Shown: positions 18,284-27,745 of the stretch, in pieces
Layout: the number at the start of each line of letters is the position of its first letter
Position numbering within the stretch: the first letter of the stretch is position 1
Assembly (NCBI RefSeq): GCF_900167045.1
Contig: NZ_FUXJ01000006.1
Coordinates: forward strand, 186,001-250,000
Source: Legionella maceachernii
GTDB lineage: Bacteria > Pseudomonadota > Gammaproteobacteria > Legionellales > Legionellaceae
Length of the DNA: 64,000 bases
Direction: 5' to 3'
Program-made: the position numbers and the translations under genes
The notes under the pieces: generated by a model
The model's input: only the letters and a program-made list of their open reading frames with translations
What the model was told of the DNA's origin: nothing
The model's database searches: none

Positions 18284-19585
18284 ATGGGATTAGGTAATCT
18301 ACGGCGTTTAATGGCAATAGTTTGGCTAATACTCCTTTTCTCACCATTCGGCTGGGCAAATAGCATTGTTGAGTTATCAATAAATGGGACGATAGGACCG
18401 GCCACAGCAGATTATTTATCCCGGGGCATTATCAACGCTCAAAAAGCAAGCCTAATTCTAATTACGATTGACACTCCCGGTGGCTTAGATAAATCAACAC
18501 GGCAAATTGTACAAAGTATTTTAAGTTCAAAAGTGCCCGTCGTTGTTTATGTAGCCCCGAGCGGGGCTCGTGCAGCGAGTGCAGGCACATTTTTAGTTTA
18601 TGCAAGCACGGTGGCTGCTATGGCACCTAGTACTCATTTAGGAGCCGCTAGCCCAATTGATATAACCACTGCAATGGGTGGCCAAAGCCAATCCGCTACA
18701 AAAACAACCATGGAGAAAAAAGTCACGAATGATTCTATTGCCTACATTCGATCATTAGCGCAATTGCGTGAGCGCGATCCTGTATTCGCTGAAAAAGCGG
18801 TACAAGATGCAGCGACCATGACTGCTGATGAAGCGCTGCGCGCTAAAGTGATTAATATCATTGCAAAGGATCGAAATGATTTATTTGCTCAACTCAATGG
18901 AAAAATAGTGACTCAAGATGGTCAAAAAATTCAGTTGGTAACTGAAAAAGCAAAAATAGATAGTATGCCCCCTGATTGGCGTACTCGCTTCTTAGAGGTG
19001 GTCACTGATCCTACGGTGGCATATTTACTTTTATTGCTTGGAATTTATGGCATTTTCTTTGAATTAGTCAATCCGGGATATATGTTACCTGGAGTGGTGG
19101 GTGCTATTTCCTTTCTCATAGCACTTTATGCCTTGCAGTTGTTACCTGTCAATTATGCTGGATTAGCGCTTATTGTGCTTGGTTTAGCCTTTATTGTCGG
19201 GGAAGCGTTTGCACCCAGCTTTGGCGCTTTGGGGATTGGGGGAACAATTGCTTTTGTTATGGGATCAATTTTACTGATTAGCAGCGATTCAGAATCCTAT
19301 CAAATTGCTCGGTCCGCCATTGGGGCAATGGCAGCTGTTAATCTTATTATTTTATTTGCCCTAATTGCCATGTTGTTAAAGGCTAGAAAACGCAAATTAC
19401 AACACGGTGTGATGATATTGATTGGTGCGGAAGGACGCGCATTAGGGGGAATCGATACTTATGGACAAGCCGTAATCAAAGGAGAAATTTGGAGTGTCCA
19501 TGCCAAGAAACCGATTAAAGCGGATAAACCTATAAAAGTGATCGCTGCTGAAGGATTACAATTGGAAGTGGAGGAAGTGAAATAG
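18284..19585 (+). CDS. NfeD-family membrane-bound ClpP-class serine protease
   Basis: A 433-residue long-form NfeD protein. After a signal or anchor (AIVWLILLFSPFGWANS), the periplasmic ClpP/SppA-like protease domain has the oxyanion TIDTPGGLDKSTRQ near 65 and the nucleophile Ser in SGARAASAGTFLVYAS near 100; a Lys in TKTTMEKKVTND near 145 would complete the dyad. Three to four membrane segments lie between 240 and 365, and a small C-terminal OB-fold (NfeD) domain covers the last 60 residues. The family partners with slipin/stomatin proteins and cleaves them; a slipin gene follows at 19696, the usual pairing. Confidence 0.92.
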   Translation: MGLGNLRRLMAIVWLILLFSPFGWANSIVELSINGTIGPATADYLSRGIINAQKASLILITIDTPGGLDKSTRQIVQSILSSKVPVVVYVAPSGARAASAGTFLVYASTVAAMAPSTHLGAASPIDITTAMGGQSQSATKTTMEKKVTNDSIAYIRSLAQLRERDPVFAEKAVQDAATMTADEALRAKVINIIAKDRNDLFAQLNGKIVTQDGQKIQLVTEKAKIDSMPPDWRTRFLEVVTDPTVAYLLLLLGIYGIFFELVNPGYMLPGVVGAISFLIALYALQLLPVNYAGLALIVLGLAFIVGEAFAPSFGALGIGGTIAFVMGSILLISSDSESYQIARSAIGAMAAVNLIILFALIAMLLKARKRKLQHGVMILIGAEGRALGGIDTYGQAVIKGEIWSVHAKKPIKADKPIKVIAAEGLQLEVEEVK

Positions 19586-19695
19586 CCTTTAGTATCGCGA
19601 GCAAGAGTGAGATAAAGTAAGGGATTGTTTGCAAATCCAGAATGATTTACTAATCGAGCTGGCTCACGAAAATGAGCTTGAATTAGGAGAAAAAG

Positions 19696-20445
19696 ATGAG
19701 CATCTTTTTTGGATTTATCGTTATTATTCTTGCATTTTTACTGATGTCAACTTTTAAGGTTTTGCGAGAATATGAGCGTGCAGTAGTCTTCATGCTAGGC
19801 CGATTTTGGCGTGTCAAAGGACCTGGCTTAGTTATTCTTATTCCCATAGTGCAGCAAATGGTTCGGGTTGATTTACGCACAGTGGTGATGGACGTGCCGA
19901 GCCAAGATGTGATTTCGCGAGACAACGTTTCGGTCCGCGTAAACGCAGTGCTTTATTTTAGGGTGATTGATCCAGAAAAAGCGATTATTCAAGTGGAAAA
20001 CTATTTTGAAGCGACTAGTCAACTCGCCCAGACCACATTACGCTCAGTCTTAGGACAGCACGAGCTGGACGAGATGCTGGCGGAACGAGAGAGGTTAAAC
20101 TCTGACATACAAAAAATATTAGATGCGCAAACGGATAGTTGGGGTATCAAAGTTTCGAATGTGGAAATAAAGCATATCGATCTCGATGAAAGCATGATAC
20201 GTGCTATTGCGAAGCAAGCAGAGGCCGAGCGTGATAGGCGAGCAAAGGTGATTCATGCAGAAGGTGAATTGCAAGCCTCCGAAAAATTATTCCAGGCAGC
20301 CAAAGTACTTGCTCAAGAACCACAATCCATGCAACTGCGTTATTTGCAAACACTCACCGCCTTAGCAAATAATAATACGTCGACCATTGTTTTCCCTATG
20401 CCCATTGAACTCGGAGAGTTATTGCGAAAAATAGGAGAGAAGTGA
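19696..20445 (+). CDS. Slipin (stomatin-like SPFH-domain membrane protein)
   Basis: A 249-residue protein with an N-terminal membrane segment ([20 protein letters not shown]), an SPFH/band-7 domain ([19 protein letters not shown] near 30, [21 protein letters not shown] near 75), and a charged helix near 175-215 ([22 protein letters not shown]) that drives oligomer formation. GGAG lies upstream of the ATG at 19696. Its partner is the NfeD-type protease encoded just upstream; together they act in membrane quality control. Confidence 0.92.
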   Translation: MSIFFGFIVIILAFLLMSTFKVLREYERAVVFMLGRFWRVKGPGLVILIPIVQQMVRVDLRTVVMDVPSQDVISRDNVSVRVNAVLYFRVIDPEKAIIQVENYFEATSQLAQTTLRSVLGQHELDEMLAERERLNSDIQKILDAQTDSWGIKVSNVEIKHIDLDESMIRAIAKQAEAERDRRAKVIHAEGELQASEKLFQAAKVLAQEPQSMQLRYLQTLTALANNNTSTIVFPMPIELGELLRKIGEK

Positions 20446-20449
20446 CTGG

Positions 20450-21070
20450 TTAGTAAGGATGACGTTTTTTTTCGCTCATTTTACGGATAAACGTTTTCTT
20501 AAACAGTTCATTTGCCGATCCGGGCGTTGGATTAAAGAGGGGAATAGTGATATCGACTTCATCGTTTGGGTCGGCTTCAGCAATTGCAACAGCAACAATT
20601 TCGGCGGCTTCCTTTGCATCCCAACCATAAACTCCGATCCCTAAAGGTTGTAAAAAAAGAGGCCTACTTAATTGCTTTGCATCTAAAACAGCCCCTTGTA
20701 CTGCCGCTTTATATTGTTCTTTAAAGCGTTTTTTTCTTTCCACGGAATCGGATAGGGTTTCAAAAGTTAAGCCAACATTGCCTGCAACAAAAGGAACGGT
20801 TGCAACGCCTCCCAAATAACCATCTTGCTCTGCGATGCGTATGTAGGCAGGCATTTCTTCTTGTTGGCTATGGTAATTATCTAAAATCGTCTGTAATGCT
20901 TTTTGCCACCCTCCTGCTGCATTTTGGTAATGAATATTTTGATTAAAAAACTGTTTAAACACTGTAAAACCGGAGCCCATGCTTAAGACACTAGTGCAGG
21001 TCACTGTTCCTGCACAAACAATTAGGGAGTTCGCTTTAGGTTCAATGCGGGTTGTTGTGGTGAAAGGCAT
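20450..21070 (-). CDS. Uncharacterised protein with macro-domain-like features
   Basis: A 206-residue protein without signal peptide. I do not recognise the family with certainty. The pattern is reminiscent of macro (ADP-ribose-binding) domains: hydrophobic strand LIVCAGTVTCTSV near 18-30, a Gly-rich GYLGGVATVPFVAGNVG near 85-100, and the C-terminal LFLQPLGIGVYGWDAKEAAEI followed by DEVDITIPLF, like the late GTGIYG-x-P-xxxA segment of macro domains. The usual NAAN start motif is not evident. It converges on the slipin gene, ending 4 bases from it. A Legionella-specific family is equally likely. Confidence 0.55.
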   Translation of the reverse strand: MPFTTTTRIEPKANSLIVCAGTVTCTSVLSMGSGFTVFKQFFNQNIHYQNAAGGWQKALQTILDNYHSQQEEMPAYIRIAEQDGYLGGVATVPFVAGNVGLTFETLSDSVERKKRFKEQYKAAVQGAVLDAKQLSRPLFLQPLGIGVYGWDAKEAAEIVAVAIAEADPNDEVDITIPLFNPTPGSANELFKKTFIRKMSEKKRHPY

Positions 21071-21190
21071 GTCGGTCCTTAAATCCGGTTTGGGTTATGG
21101 AATTATAGTAAACCAAAAGTTTTAACTTCCACTGGGAAACACTTTGTGGTAGAAGATTGTTTTTTGTCAAGTAATCGACCGGAGTACTTT

Positions 21191-21757
21191 ATGGCAATCA
21201 AATCAGATCGTTGGATTGAAAAAATGGCGCTGGAACATGGGATGATTTCCCCTTTTCAGTGTGGGCAGGTCCGCCAAACAGATCAAGGACGTATCATCTC
21301 CTATGGTGTTTCAAGCTATGGTTATGATGTGCGTTGTGCGAATGAATTTAAAATTTTTACTAATATTAACTCAGCGATCGTTGACCCTAAGGCTTTCGAT
21401 GAAAACAGTTTTGTTGATGTAAAATCGGACGTTTGTATTATTCCTCCGAATTCTTTTGCTTTAGCGCGTACAGTGGAGTATTTTCGTATTCCTCGCACTG
21501 TGTTGACCATTTGTTTGGGTAAATCAACTTATGCTCGATGCGGAATTATTGTCAATGTCACACCTTTAGAACCGGAGTGGGAAGGGCATGTGACTCTGGA
21601 GTTTTCTAATACAACACCGTTGCCTGCAAAAATTTACGCTAACGAAGGGGTTGCTCAAATGTTATTCTTGGAGTCCGATGAGGTGTGCGCAGTGTCTTAT
21701 CGAGATAGGGGCGGCAAATATCAAGGACAAACAGGCGTGACTTTGCCACGAACTTAA
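21191..21757 (+). CDS. dcd: dCTP deaminase
   Basis: About 188 residues from the ATG at 21191 with GGAG at 21181-21184; the longer frame adds an unrelated leader. It converts dCTP to dUTP, feeding thymidylate synthesis. Family motifs are clear: [13 protein letters not shown] near 37, the catalytic and binding region [32 protein letters not shown] near 108-140 (quoted here for its Glu nucleophile in EPEWEG), and the C-terminal [13 protein letters not shown] that closes over the triphosphate. Length matches the Pseudomonas-type enzyme. Confidence 0.94.
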   Translation: MAIKSDRWIEKMALEHGMISPFQCGQVRQTDQGRIISYGVSSYGYDVRCANEFKIFTNINSAIVDPKAFDENSFVDVKSDVCIIPPNSFALARTVEYFRIPRTVLTICLGKSTYARCGIIVNVTPLEPEWEGHVTLEFSNTTPLPAKIYANEGVAQMLFLESDEVCAVSYRDRGGKYQGQTGVTLPRT

Positions 21758-21775
21758 GCTCGTAAACAACGAGTT

Positions 21776-22087
21776 TTAATCCTCATCTTTTAGTGGAAAT
21801 TTTGCACGGGAGGCATCCACTCGCTCTCTCAATTCCTTACCCGGTTTAAAATGAGGGCTGTGCTTAGCCTCGGTAACCACTTTTTCCCCTGTTTTAGGAT
21901 TATGCGCATTACGTGGCGGTCGGTAGTGTAGAGAAAAACTGCCAAAACCTCGAATTTCGATTCGCTTGTTTTGAATAAGCGCTTCACTCATTAACTCAAG
22001 AATACGGTTAATGCAGTCAGCTACCTGCTTTTCAGGAAGATGTGTCATTTTTGCAGCAAGGGTTGCAATGAGTTCCGATTTAATCAT
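21776..22087 (-). CDS. ihfB: Integration host factor beta subunit
   Basis: About 103 residues from the ATG at 22087, with GAGGTGGGT just upstream. A HU/IHF-fold DNA-bending protein: helical base [18 protein letters not shown], then [24 protein letters not shown], which carries the beta arm with the intercalating Pro. The sequence fits the beta rather than alpha subunit. In many gammaproteobacteria ihfB follows rpsA; here the gene upstream is a methyltransferase, so the usual linkage is broken. Confidence 0.85.
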   Translation of the reverse strand: MIKSELIATLAAKMTHLPEKQVADCINRILELMSEALIQNKRIEIRGFGSFSLHYRPPRNAHNPKTGEKVVTEAKHSPHFKPGKELRERVDASRAKFPLKDED

Positions 22088-22285
22088 ACCCACCTCGGTT
22101 AGCCGCGTTTTCGGGACGTCACCACCAAGACACAGCAGGTGCTGACTTTTTACCACTCTATTTTCAGTATAGACGGGTAAAGAAATTATTCAATGTTATC
22201 AATTAACTGTATCAATATTTTAATCGTCAATGCAATCTTTCTTAGTGAATCAATGATGAATTCTGTTAAGAAATGCTATTTTCAG

Positions 22286-22993
22286 CTAAATATTAAGACG
22301 TTGTTGAATAAAAGCATTAACAATACCCCAGCTCATGGCCACCTTCGTCGTGCGTAAACAAGCAAATAAATTGGATGTTAGGGCTTTAGAAGTCGTAATG
22401 ACCAAAGAACCAGGTTTGATTTGCTCAACGGATTTCGAAATGGTCTGCCAAGCTTCGCCAAAGAAAGCGGTGGCATTAATAAAAATCAGGGAAGCATCAT
22501 CAAACGGTATTTGTAAAAAATCCCCTTTTTTAAAGTCAATACAGCTTGCTATTTCAAGATAGCCAGGGCGCTCACTCAAGCGTTGTTTTTGTAATTCAGC
22601 GCTTTGATGTAATGAGGCGAAAAGCTCAATGCCACAGCTTTTTTTGACATTAAAGACCATAGCACAAGCAAGCACTGCTTTCCCTGTGCCGCTTCCTAAA
22701 TCATAGAAAACAGTTGATGAATCAGGATGACAGAGTGATAGTAAGGCAATGAAAGATTCAAATTCAATTTCCCCGTAGACGTATTCCAAAGCATCACTAT
22801 CAAGTCTCGCTTCTTTGGATAAGGCAAATCCATTCATATCAGCATAAAGCTGTTGAAATACAGCGAAATGTTTATCGAGAGCTAGCGCATTTTGCCAAAG
22901 GGTGATTTTCTTGTTTCGCTGTTTTTGAGAATGATAAAAGAGAACGGTTGTGATAATCACCAAGAGAAGCAGCAATAGAGGCCACATAGTCAT
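22286..22993 (-). CDS. Membrane-anchored DOT1-like SAM methyltransferase
   Basis: A 235-residue protein with an N-terminal hydrophobic anchor (WPLLLLLLVIITTVLFYHS), then a class I SAM-binding domain. The order of motifs follows the DOT1 histone-lysine methyltransferase family: YVYGEIEFESF near 72, motif I FYDLGSGTGKAVLACAMVF near 96, KKSCGIELFASLHQ near 115, FKKGDFLQIPFDDASLIFIN near 155, and IKPGSLVITTSKAL near 190. The YGE and DLGSGTGK pair and the acidic Glu in GIEL match DOT1. The C-terminal part seen in eukaryotic DOT1 is missing. The protein could methylate a bacterial target at the membrane; the substrate is not deducible. Confidence 0.7.
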   Translation of the reverse strand: MTMWPLLLLLLVIITTVLFYHSQKQRNKKITLWQNALALDKHFAVFQQLYADMNGFALSKEARLDSDALEYVYGEIEFESFIALLSLCHPDSSTVFYDLGSGTGKAVLACAMVFNVKKSCGIELFASLHQSAELQKQRLSERPGYLEIASCIDFKKGDFLQIPFDDASLIFINATAFFGEAWQTISKSVEQIKPGSLVITTSKALTSNLFACLRTTKVAMSWGIVNAFIQQRLNI

Positions 22994-23152
22994 TCATAAT
23001 GAGATAATGTATAAATAGGGTAGCTCATTTATAGGAACGTTTGCATCTACTGCATCACCAGAAGTATGTGCTATTTTTCTTAAGCTGGATGAAAAAGAAA
23101 AAAAATTTGATACAGTGAAAGAAAAAAATTTCATGTTTAGGTAAATGTAGTA

Positions 23153-23947
23153 ATGATAAAACAAATAATTATCGTTGGTTTAGTGATCTTACTCTGTATC
23201 ACCCTGTCCGTGTACTTATTGCAAAGGCATTTGATTTATTTTCCTAGTAAAGAGAAGCCCGAGCGTCACCAATTTCACGCGCAAGATATGACGCAATTGC
23301 AATTGCCAACGCCGGATGGTTTGCAATTAAACGCATGGTATAAGCCTGCTCATAATAATCAGCCCACAATTTTATACTTACATGGGAATGCTGGACATAT
23401 AGGGTATCGTATGCCTTTAGTGCGTCAGTTTCTCACTGCTGGATTTGGTGTGTTATTACTCGAATATCGCGGTTATGGTGGGAATAGAGGTAAACCGACG
23501 GAAGAAGGTTTATACACTGACGGTCGAACGGCGATTCATTTTTTATTGGATAAAGGAATTTCCACTCGTCATTTGGTTCTTTATGGCGAGTCTTTAGGTA
23601 CTGGCGTGGCAACAAAATTAGCCACTGAATTTCCGATTTGTGCAATGGTCTTGCAATCGCCCCTTGCTTCATTGTCTGCTGTTGCACGCTATCATTATCC
23701 CTGGATATTTATTGAGCCCTGGGATAAATTTGATTCTTTATCGAGGATAGCCAGTACCCACGTGCCTTTGCTAATTTTCCATGGTAAGCAAGATCAAATC
23801 GTTCCTTTTGCACAAGGCTTCAGCCTATATAAGCAAGCCAATGATCCTAAGCGCTTGATTATACTAGAAAATAAGGGGCATAATGATGTTTGGGATGAAA
23901 AATTTGCAGCCGAAACAATTCATTTTATCCACTCCTATTGCTCCTAA
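23153..23947 (+). CDS. Membrane-anchored alpha/beta hydrolase (ABHD13/Bem46-like)
   Basis: A 264-residue protein with an N-terminal membrane helix (IIIVGLVILLCITLSVYLL) followed by RHLIYFPS, typical of the Bem46/ABHD13 group. The hydrolase domain has HGNAGHIGYRM near 77 (oxyanion), EYRGYGGNRGKPTEEGL near 103, the nucleophile GESLGTG near 146, Asp in HGKQDQIVP near 215, and His in NKGHNDVWD near 245. The substrate is unknown; relatives include acyl-protein thioesterase-like and esterase enzymes. No neighbouring gene on the same strand appears linked. Confidence 0.85.
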   Translation: MIKQIIIVGLVILLCITLSVYLLQRHLIYFPSKEKPERHQFHAQDMTQLQLPTPDGLQLNAWYKPAHNNQPTILYLHGNAGHIGYRMPLVRQFLTAGFGVLLLEYRGYGGNRGKPTEEGLYTDGRTAIHFLLDKGISTRHLVLYGESLGTGVATKLATEFPICAMVLQSPLASLSAVARYHYPWIFIEPWDKFDSLSRIASTHVPLLIFHGKQDQIVPFAQGFSLYKQANDPKRLIILENKGHNDVWDEKFAAETIHFIHSYCS

Positions 23948-24061
23948 CTTAATCATTTTATTTCGATTTATGCCATAATCCTTAATGTTCTCTTAATATT
24001 AATTCCTTAGAATGTACCTAATGGTTCGAAAATTATTCATTAAGACACGCGGAGAGTATCA

Positions 24062-25224
24062 ATGCCAGATCGCATACCAATGACACGGCGGATACCAATG
24101 CCAGACCGGAGCAAACCAGGGTTTTTTAATGCCAAAGTGCCCCCTGTTGCTCATCCTTATCAAACTGTATCCGAAGAAAAAGCAGATTTTATCGATGTTG
24201 GTGGTGTTGGCGATTGTGGATTTAGAGCTTTGGCTGTGGCAATGCTTGATGATATTTTGGAAAGCCCAGCCCGCGAAAATCAGGGTATGGCTAAATACTT
24301 ACTCACACTCCATGCTTCATACTTCCCACAACAGCAGATCGCCAGTCGTCTAATGACGCCAGTGGAGCATTTAACAACATTAGTGGCAGCCCCCTTTAAT
24401 CGCGCCAAATTTGCCTTAGAATTATCCTATGCTTTGCGTCAGGCAGCAGTCGATGAAATAGTCGCTTCACCAGACCAATACCGGGGTGCTTTTGCCGATG
24501 AAAGAGAAGGGACTGATCCACAAAAGATGCGTCAGCCAATACATGGATTGACGAGACCGCAATTGCTGCCTTATCAAATGCAATTAAAGTTCCCATTAAA
24601 GTACAGGTGGTCGAACCAGGTAAAGAAATTCCTTTGAGTCTAACCTATAATGAAGACCTGCAAATGACCAAGGGAAATCCGATAACGATACAATTGCAAG
24701 GCAAACATTATTTACCTAAAGTCAAAAACCCTGAAAATTTTGTATTATTAGATCCTGTCAGCGCTCATCGCATTGAACCTGCTAAACCAATTCACCAGCC
24801 AGCTAATGATCCAACACTTTCTGAAATTTTGAAAAAGATTGAAGAAGCGGATGAAGCGATGCTGAAAGAATATGCGCAAACCTCAAGCCGTTTGGAGCTA
24901 ATGGTGAGGAACAAAGAACTGAGTAAAGATGATTTACTTCGTATTTATATCGAAGGGATAAAAAAGAGTGATTACCTTGAAGGTCGCGTAAAACAAGTTG
25001 GAATTGAAAATGGTAATCAGGATTTCTTTGAACAAGCCATTGAAAGAGGCCGCAAAAATGTAAAAGCAATAGCGCTGCCTCAAGGAAATTATGAAGATCA
25101 AATTACCAAGGAATTAGTGCATGCTATCGCCCGGGCGATAAGTATCGGACAGTTAGATCATTCTGTTTATGAGAATGTCGAAACCTCGTCTTACCATCTT
25201 TCTTCACTTTTTGCTGGCGGTTAG
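24062..25224 (+). pseudogene. OTU-like deubiquitinase gene split by a frameshift
   Basis: Two overlapping frames together make one OTU-type cysteine protease. The first (24062-24637) carries the catalytic-loop motif GGVGDCGFRALAVAM with Asp51 and Cys52. The second frame, read from about 24530 to 25224, continues as TWIDETAIAALSNAIKVPIK and then LQGKHYLPKV, where the His (codon 24706-24708) is the expected catalytic His of OTU enzymes. A loss of one base, or gain of two, between about 24521 and 24540 would explain the split; AAAA at 24521-24524 is one candidate site. A helical C-terminal part with no known domain follows (to 25224). GGAGA precedes the ATG. In Legionella, OTU proteins are Dot/Icm effectors that cut host ubiquitin. 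The gene may be dead, or the frameshift may be a sequencing error. Confidence 0.7.
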
Positions 25225-25326
25225 GTTGCATGAGTAGCTTCCTCTTCTCGCCAGTGTAGTTTATGTAAATAGTCCTTCTTCGCATTCTGCGGCGCGCCTG
25301 CTGAAGATAGGAAAAAAGTGTTGCTA

Positions 25327-26277
25327 TTACAGAAATCCCTGTTCTTTCATCCATTCATCATTGGCATATTTTGACATGTAATTACGAATAGAATCGGGCA
25401 GAATAACTAAACATTTTTGCCCTTTTTGTAGGGTTTTTGCTGCTTGCAAAGCAGCCCACATGGCAGCGCCTGAAGAACCGCCCACCAATAATCCTTCTTC
25501 GCGAATCATGCGTCTTGCCATACGAAAAGAGTCGCTATCATTAGTTTTAATGTAAGTATCAATGAGTGTGTTATCTAAAACTTCCGGGAAGAAGTCATAA
25601 CCTATTCCTTCCACATGATAAGGTTTAATCTCATCGCCGCCGCCTAGAATAGACCCAATGGGGTCCACACCAATGATTTTAATCGCTGGGTTATACTCTT
25701 TCATGCGCTTAGCAATACCGGTAATAGTCCCGCCAGTACCCACTCCGGCAACGATCATGTGTAAGTCTTTACCGAAATCGTCAATAATTTCTTGTGCGGT
25801 TCCGTGATAATGGGCGTTAGGATTATCAGGATTTGAATATTGATCAAGAATATGGGAATTAGGAATTTCGCGCTGCAGTTCTTTGGCTAAAGAAATATGG
25901 CTGTCTGGATCATTCCAAGCGGCTTCTGTACGGGTTCGATAAATAGTTGCCCCTAAGCGCTCAAGAACGGCCTGTTTTTCCTGGCTCATTTTATTGGGCA
26001 TTGTAATGATCACTTTATAGCCCATAACAGCACCGGCCAAAGCAATACCGATACCTGTATTACCTGAAGTCGGTTCGATTAATGTATCACCCGGTTTGAT
26101 GCGCCCGCTGCGCTCGGCATTTTTTACCATCTCATAACCAATACGATCTTTTACCGATCCACCTGGATTTAAAAATTCGCATTTAGCATAAATTTCGCAT
26201 GCCAATTCTTTGCTTAAATGATTAATTTTGACAACAGGCGTGTTACCAATTGTGGCTAGAATAGTGGGATAAATCAT
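25327..26277 (-). CDS. Cystathionine beta-synthase-type PLP enzyme (catalytic core only)
   Basis: A 316-residue fold-type II PLP enzyme. It starts IGNTPVVKINHLSKEL; the Schiff-base Lys lies in FLNPGGSVKDRIGYEMV near 44, and the substrate loop is EPTSGNTGIGIALAGA near 68. The later parts (EIPNSHILDQYSNPDNPNAHY near 140, GVGTGGTITGIAKRMKEYNP near 180, VEGIGYDFFPEVLD near 225, LPDSIRNYMSKYANDEWM near the end) resemble cystathionine beta-synthase more than CysK. It lacks the C-terminal regulatory CBS domain pair, and no cystathionine lyase gene is adjacent. It could make cystathionine or cysteine; the sequence favours the former. Confidence 0.85.
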   Translation of the reverse strand: MIYPTILATIGNTPVVKINHLSKELACEIYAKCEFLNPGGSVKDRIGYEMVKNAERSGRIKPGDTLIEPTSGNTGIGIALAGAVMGYKVIITMPNKMSQEKQAVLERLGATIYRTRTEAAWNDPDSHISLAKELQREIPNSHILDQYSNPDNPNAHYHGTAQEIIDDFGKDLHMIVAGVGTGGTITGIAKRMKEYNPAIKIIGVDPIGSILGGGDEIKPYHVEGIGYDFFPEVLDNTLIDTYIKTNDSDSFRMARRMIREEGLLVGGSSGAAMWAALQAAKTLQKGQKCLVILPDSIRNYMSKYANDEWMKEQGFL

Positions 26278-26548
26278 GTTCAGACCCTTTTGATGATTTT
26301 ATCACTCAGTATACGCTAAAATTGGGGTTAGTCGTCAATGCAACCCGTGTTAGGCAAAAATTAGAGCCTTAGCCCACCAGCGGTTGGCTCACAATAGAGT
26401 AGTGGTTGCAAAAATCAAATCAAGGTTGAGCCAGGTGCAACCTGCATAGAGGAACATAGTGGATTTGCTGTGAACCCCTCGTTATACTCGTTGATTGAGA
26501 GATAAAATACAAAACAATAATTTATAGGGCGAGGGACAGCAGAAGCGA

Positions 26549-27742
26549 ATGAATGAACCGCTATCTCCAGACGATCAAAGGCCTCCAGATCCATTAGCGG
26601 AATCCGAGTCTTCTCATCGCTCTTCCATGCTTTGGTGGTTATTACTCTTAGGCGCAGTATTAGCGTTAGTCTATTTTATTAAGTATCGACATACCAAGCC
26701 GGAAGAGGAGAAAAAACCTCCTGCGGTTACATTAGCGGTTGCACGTACAAGCAATGTTCCCGTTTATATTTCGGCATTAGGCAATGTGACCGCAACGTAT
26801 ACTGTCACAGTTAAAACGCAGATCAATGGCCTTTTGATGAAGGTTTTATTTAAAGAGGGACAGTTCGTAAAAAAAGGACAGTTGCTTGCAGAAATTGATC
26901 AGCGGCCTTTACTTGCGCAGCTTACCCAATATCAAGGGCAATTACTGCGCGATCAAGCTTTACTAGCCAATGCATTAGTCGATCTTAAGCGCTATCAGCG
27001 CTTATGGAAACAAGATTCGGTCTCGCAGCAAACGCTGGCAACGCAAGAGTCATTAGTGAAACAGTATCAAGGTGAAATTGAGATTGATCAAGGGTTGATC
27101 GAAAGTACCAAAATTAATTTACTGTATTGTCATATCACTTCCCCTATTGATGGGCGCATCGGTTTACGTTTGGTTGACCCGGGTAATTTTGTGCAAACGA
27201 CGGATCAGACCGGTATTGCTGTCATCACGACGTTAAACCCAATCACTGTTATTTTTACTATCCCCGAGGATGATGTCGCAAGAATTTTGCCGCAAGCGTT
27301 TACCGCAAAAAACATTGAGGTAGAAGCGTATGATCGTCAGCAAAAGCAATTATTGGCAACAGGTACTTTACTCACTATCGATAACCAAATTGATACCACG
27401 ACAGGAACAGTGAGGCTAAGGGCAATCTTTGATAATAAAGAGAGTAGGCTCTTTCCAAATCAGTTTGTAAATGCAAAACTGCTTGTAACGACACTGAATA
27501 ACGCCATTGTTGTGCCAACGGCTGCTATTCTGCATGGCAATAATGGTAATTTTGTTTATCGATTGAATTCTGATTTTACTGTCCGGGTTCAGCCGATTAA
27601 ACCAGGAGTAACTCATGGTGACGAAACGGTTATTCAACAAGGATTGTCGTTTGGCGAACAGGTGGTTGTTGATGGAGCTGATAAATTGAACGATGGCATG
27701 AAAGTTAGCATAGCAGGGTCATCGAGTAAATTAATGGAATAA
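26549..27742 (+). CDS. RND efflux periplasmic adaptor (MdtA-like)
   Basis: A 397-residue membrane fusion protein: a short cytoplasmic N-terminus, one membrane helix (MLWWLLLLGAVLALVYFIKY near 30-50), then lipoyl (GLLMKVLFKEGQFVKKGQLL near 95), helical hairpin, beta-barrel (SPIDGRIGLRLVDPGNFVQ near 195) and membrane-proximal domains. It links the inner-membrane pump to the outer-membrane channel. It is the first gene of a four-gene operon with a 3-base gap to the next, the order seen for MdtABC of E. coli. It is divergent from the beta-synthase gene across a 271-base region with no regulator gene, whereas E. coli mdtABC is followed by baeSR. Confidence 0.9.
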   Translation: MNEPLSPDDQRPPDPLAESESSHRSSMLWWLLLLGAVLALVYFIKYRHTKPEEEKKPPAVTLAVARTSNVPVYISALGNVTATYTVTVKTQINGLLMKVLFKEGQFVKKGQLLAEIDQRPLLAQLTQYQGQLLRDQALLANALVDLKRYQRLWKQDSVSQQTLATQESLVKQYQGEIEIDQGLIESTKINLLYCHITSPIDGRIGLRLVDPGNFVQTTDQTGIAVITTLNPITVIFTIPEDDVARILPQAFTAKNIEVEAYDRQQKQLLATGTLLTIDNQIDTTTGTVRLRAIFDNKESRLFPNQFVNAKLLVTTLNNAIVVPTAAILHGNNGNFVYRLNSDFTVRVQPIKPGVTHGDETVIQQGLSFGEQVVVDGADKLNDGMKVSIAGSSSKLME

Positions 27743-27745
27743 CTG

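Noticed and set aside
24500-24560. Programmed -1 frameshifting in the OTU gene
   Set aside because: No X-XXY-YYZ slippery heptamer in the correct frame and no obvious downstream pseudoknot; a simple indel explains it better.
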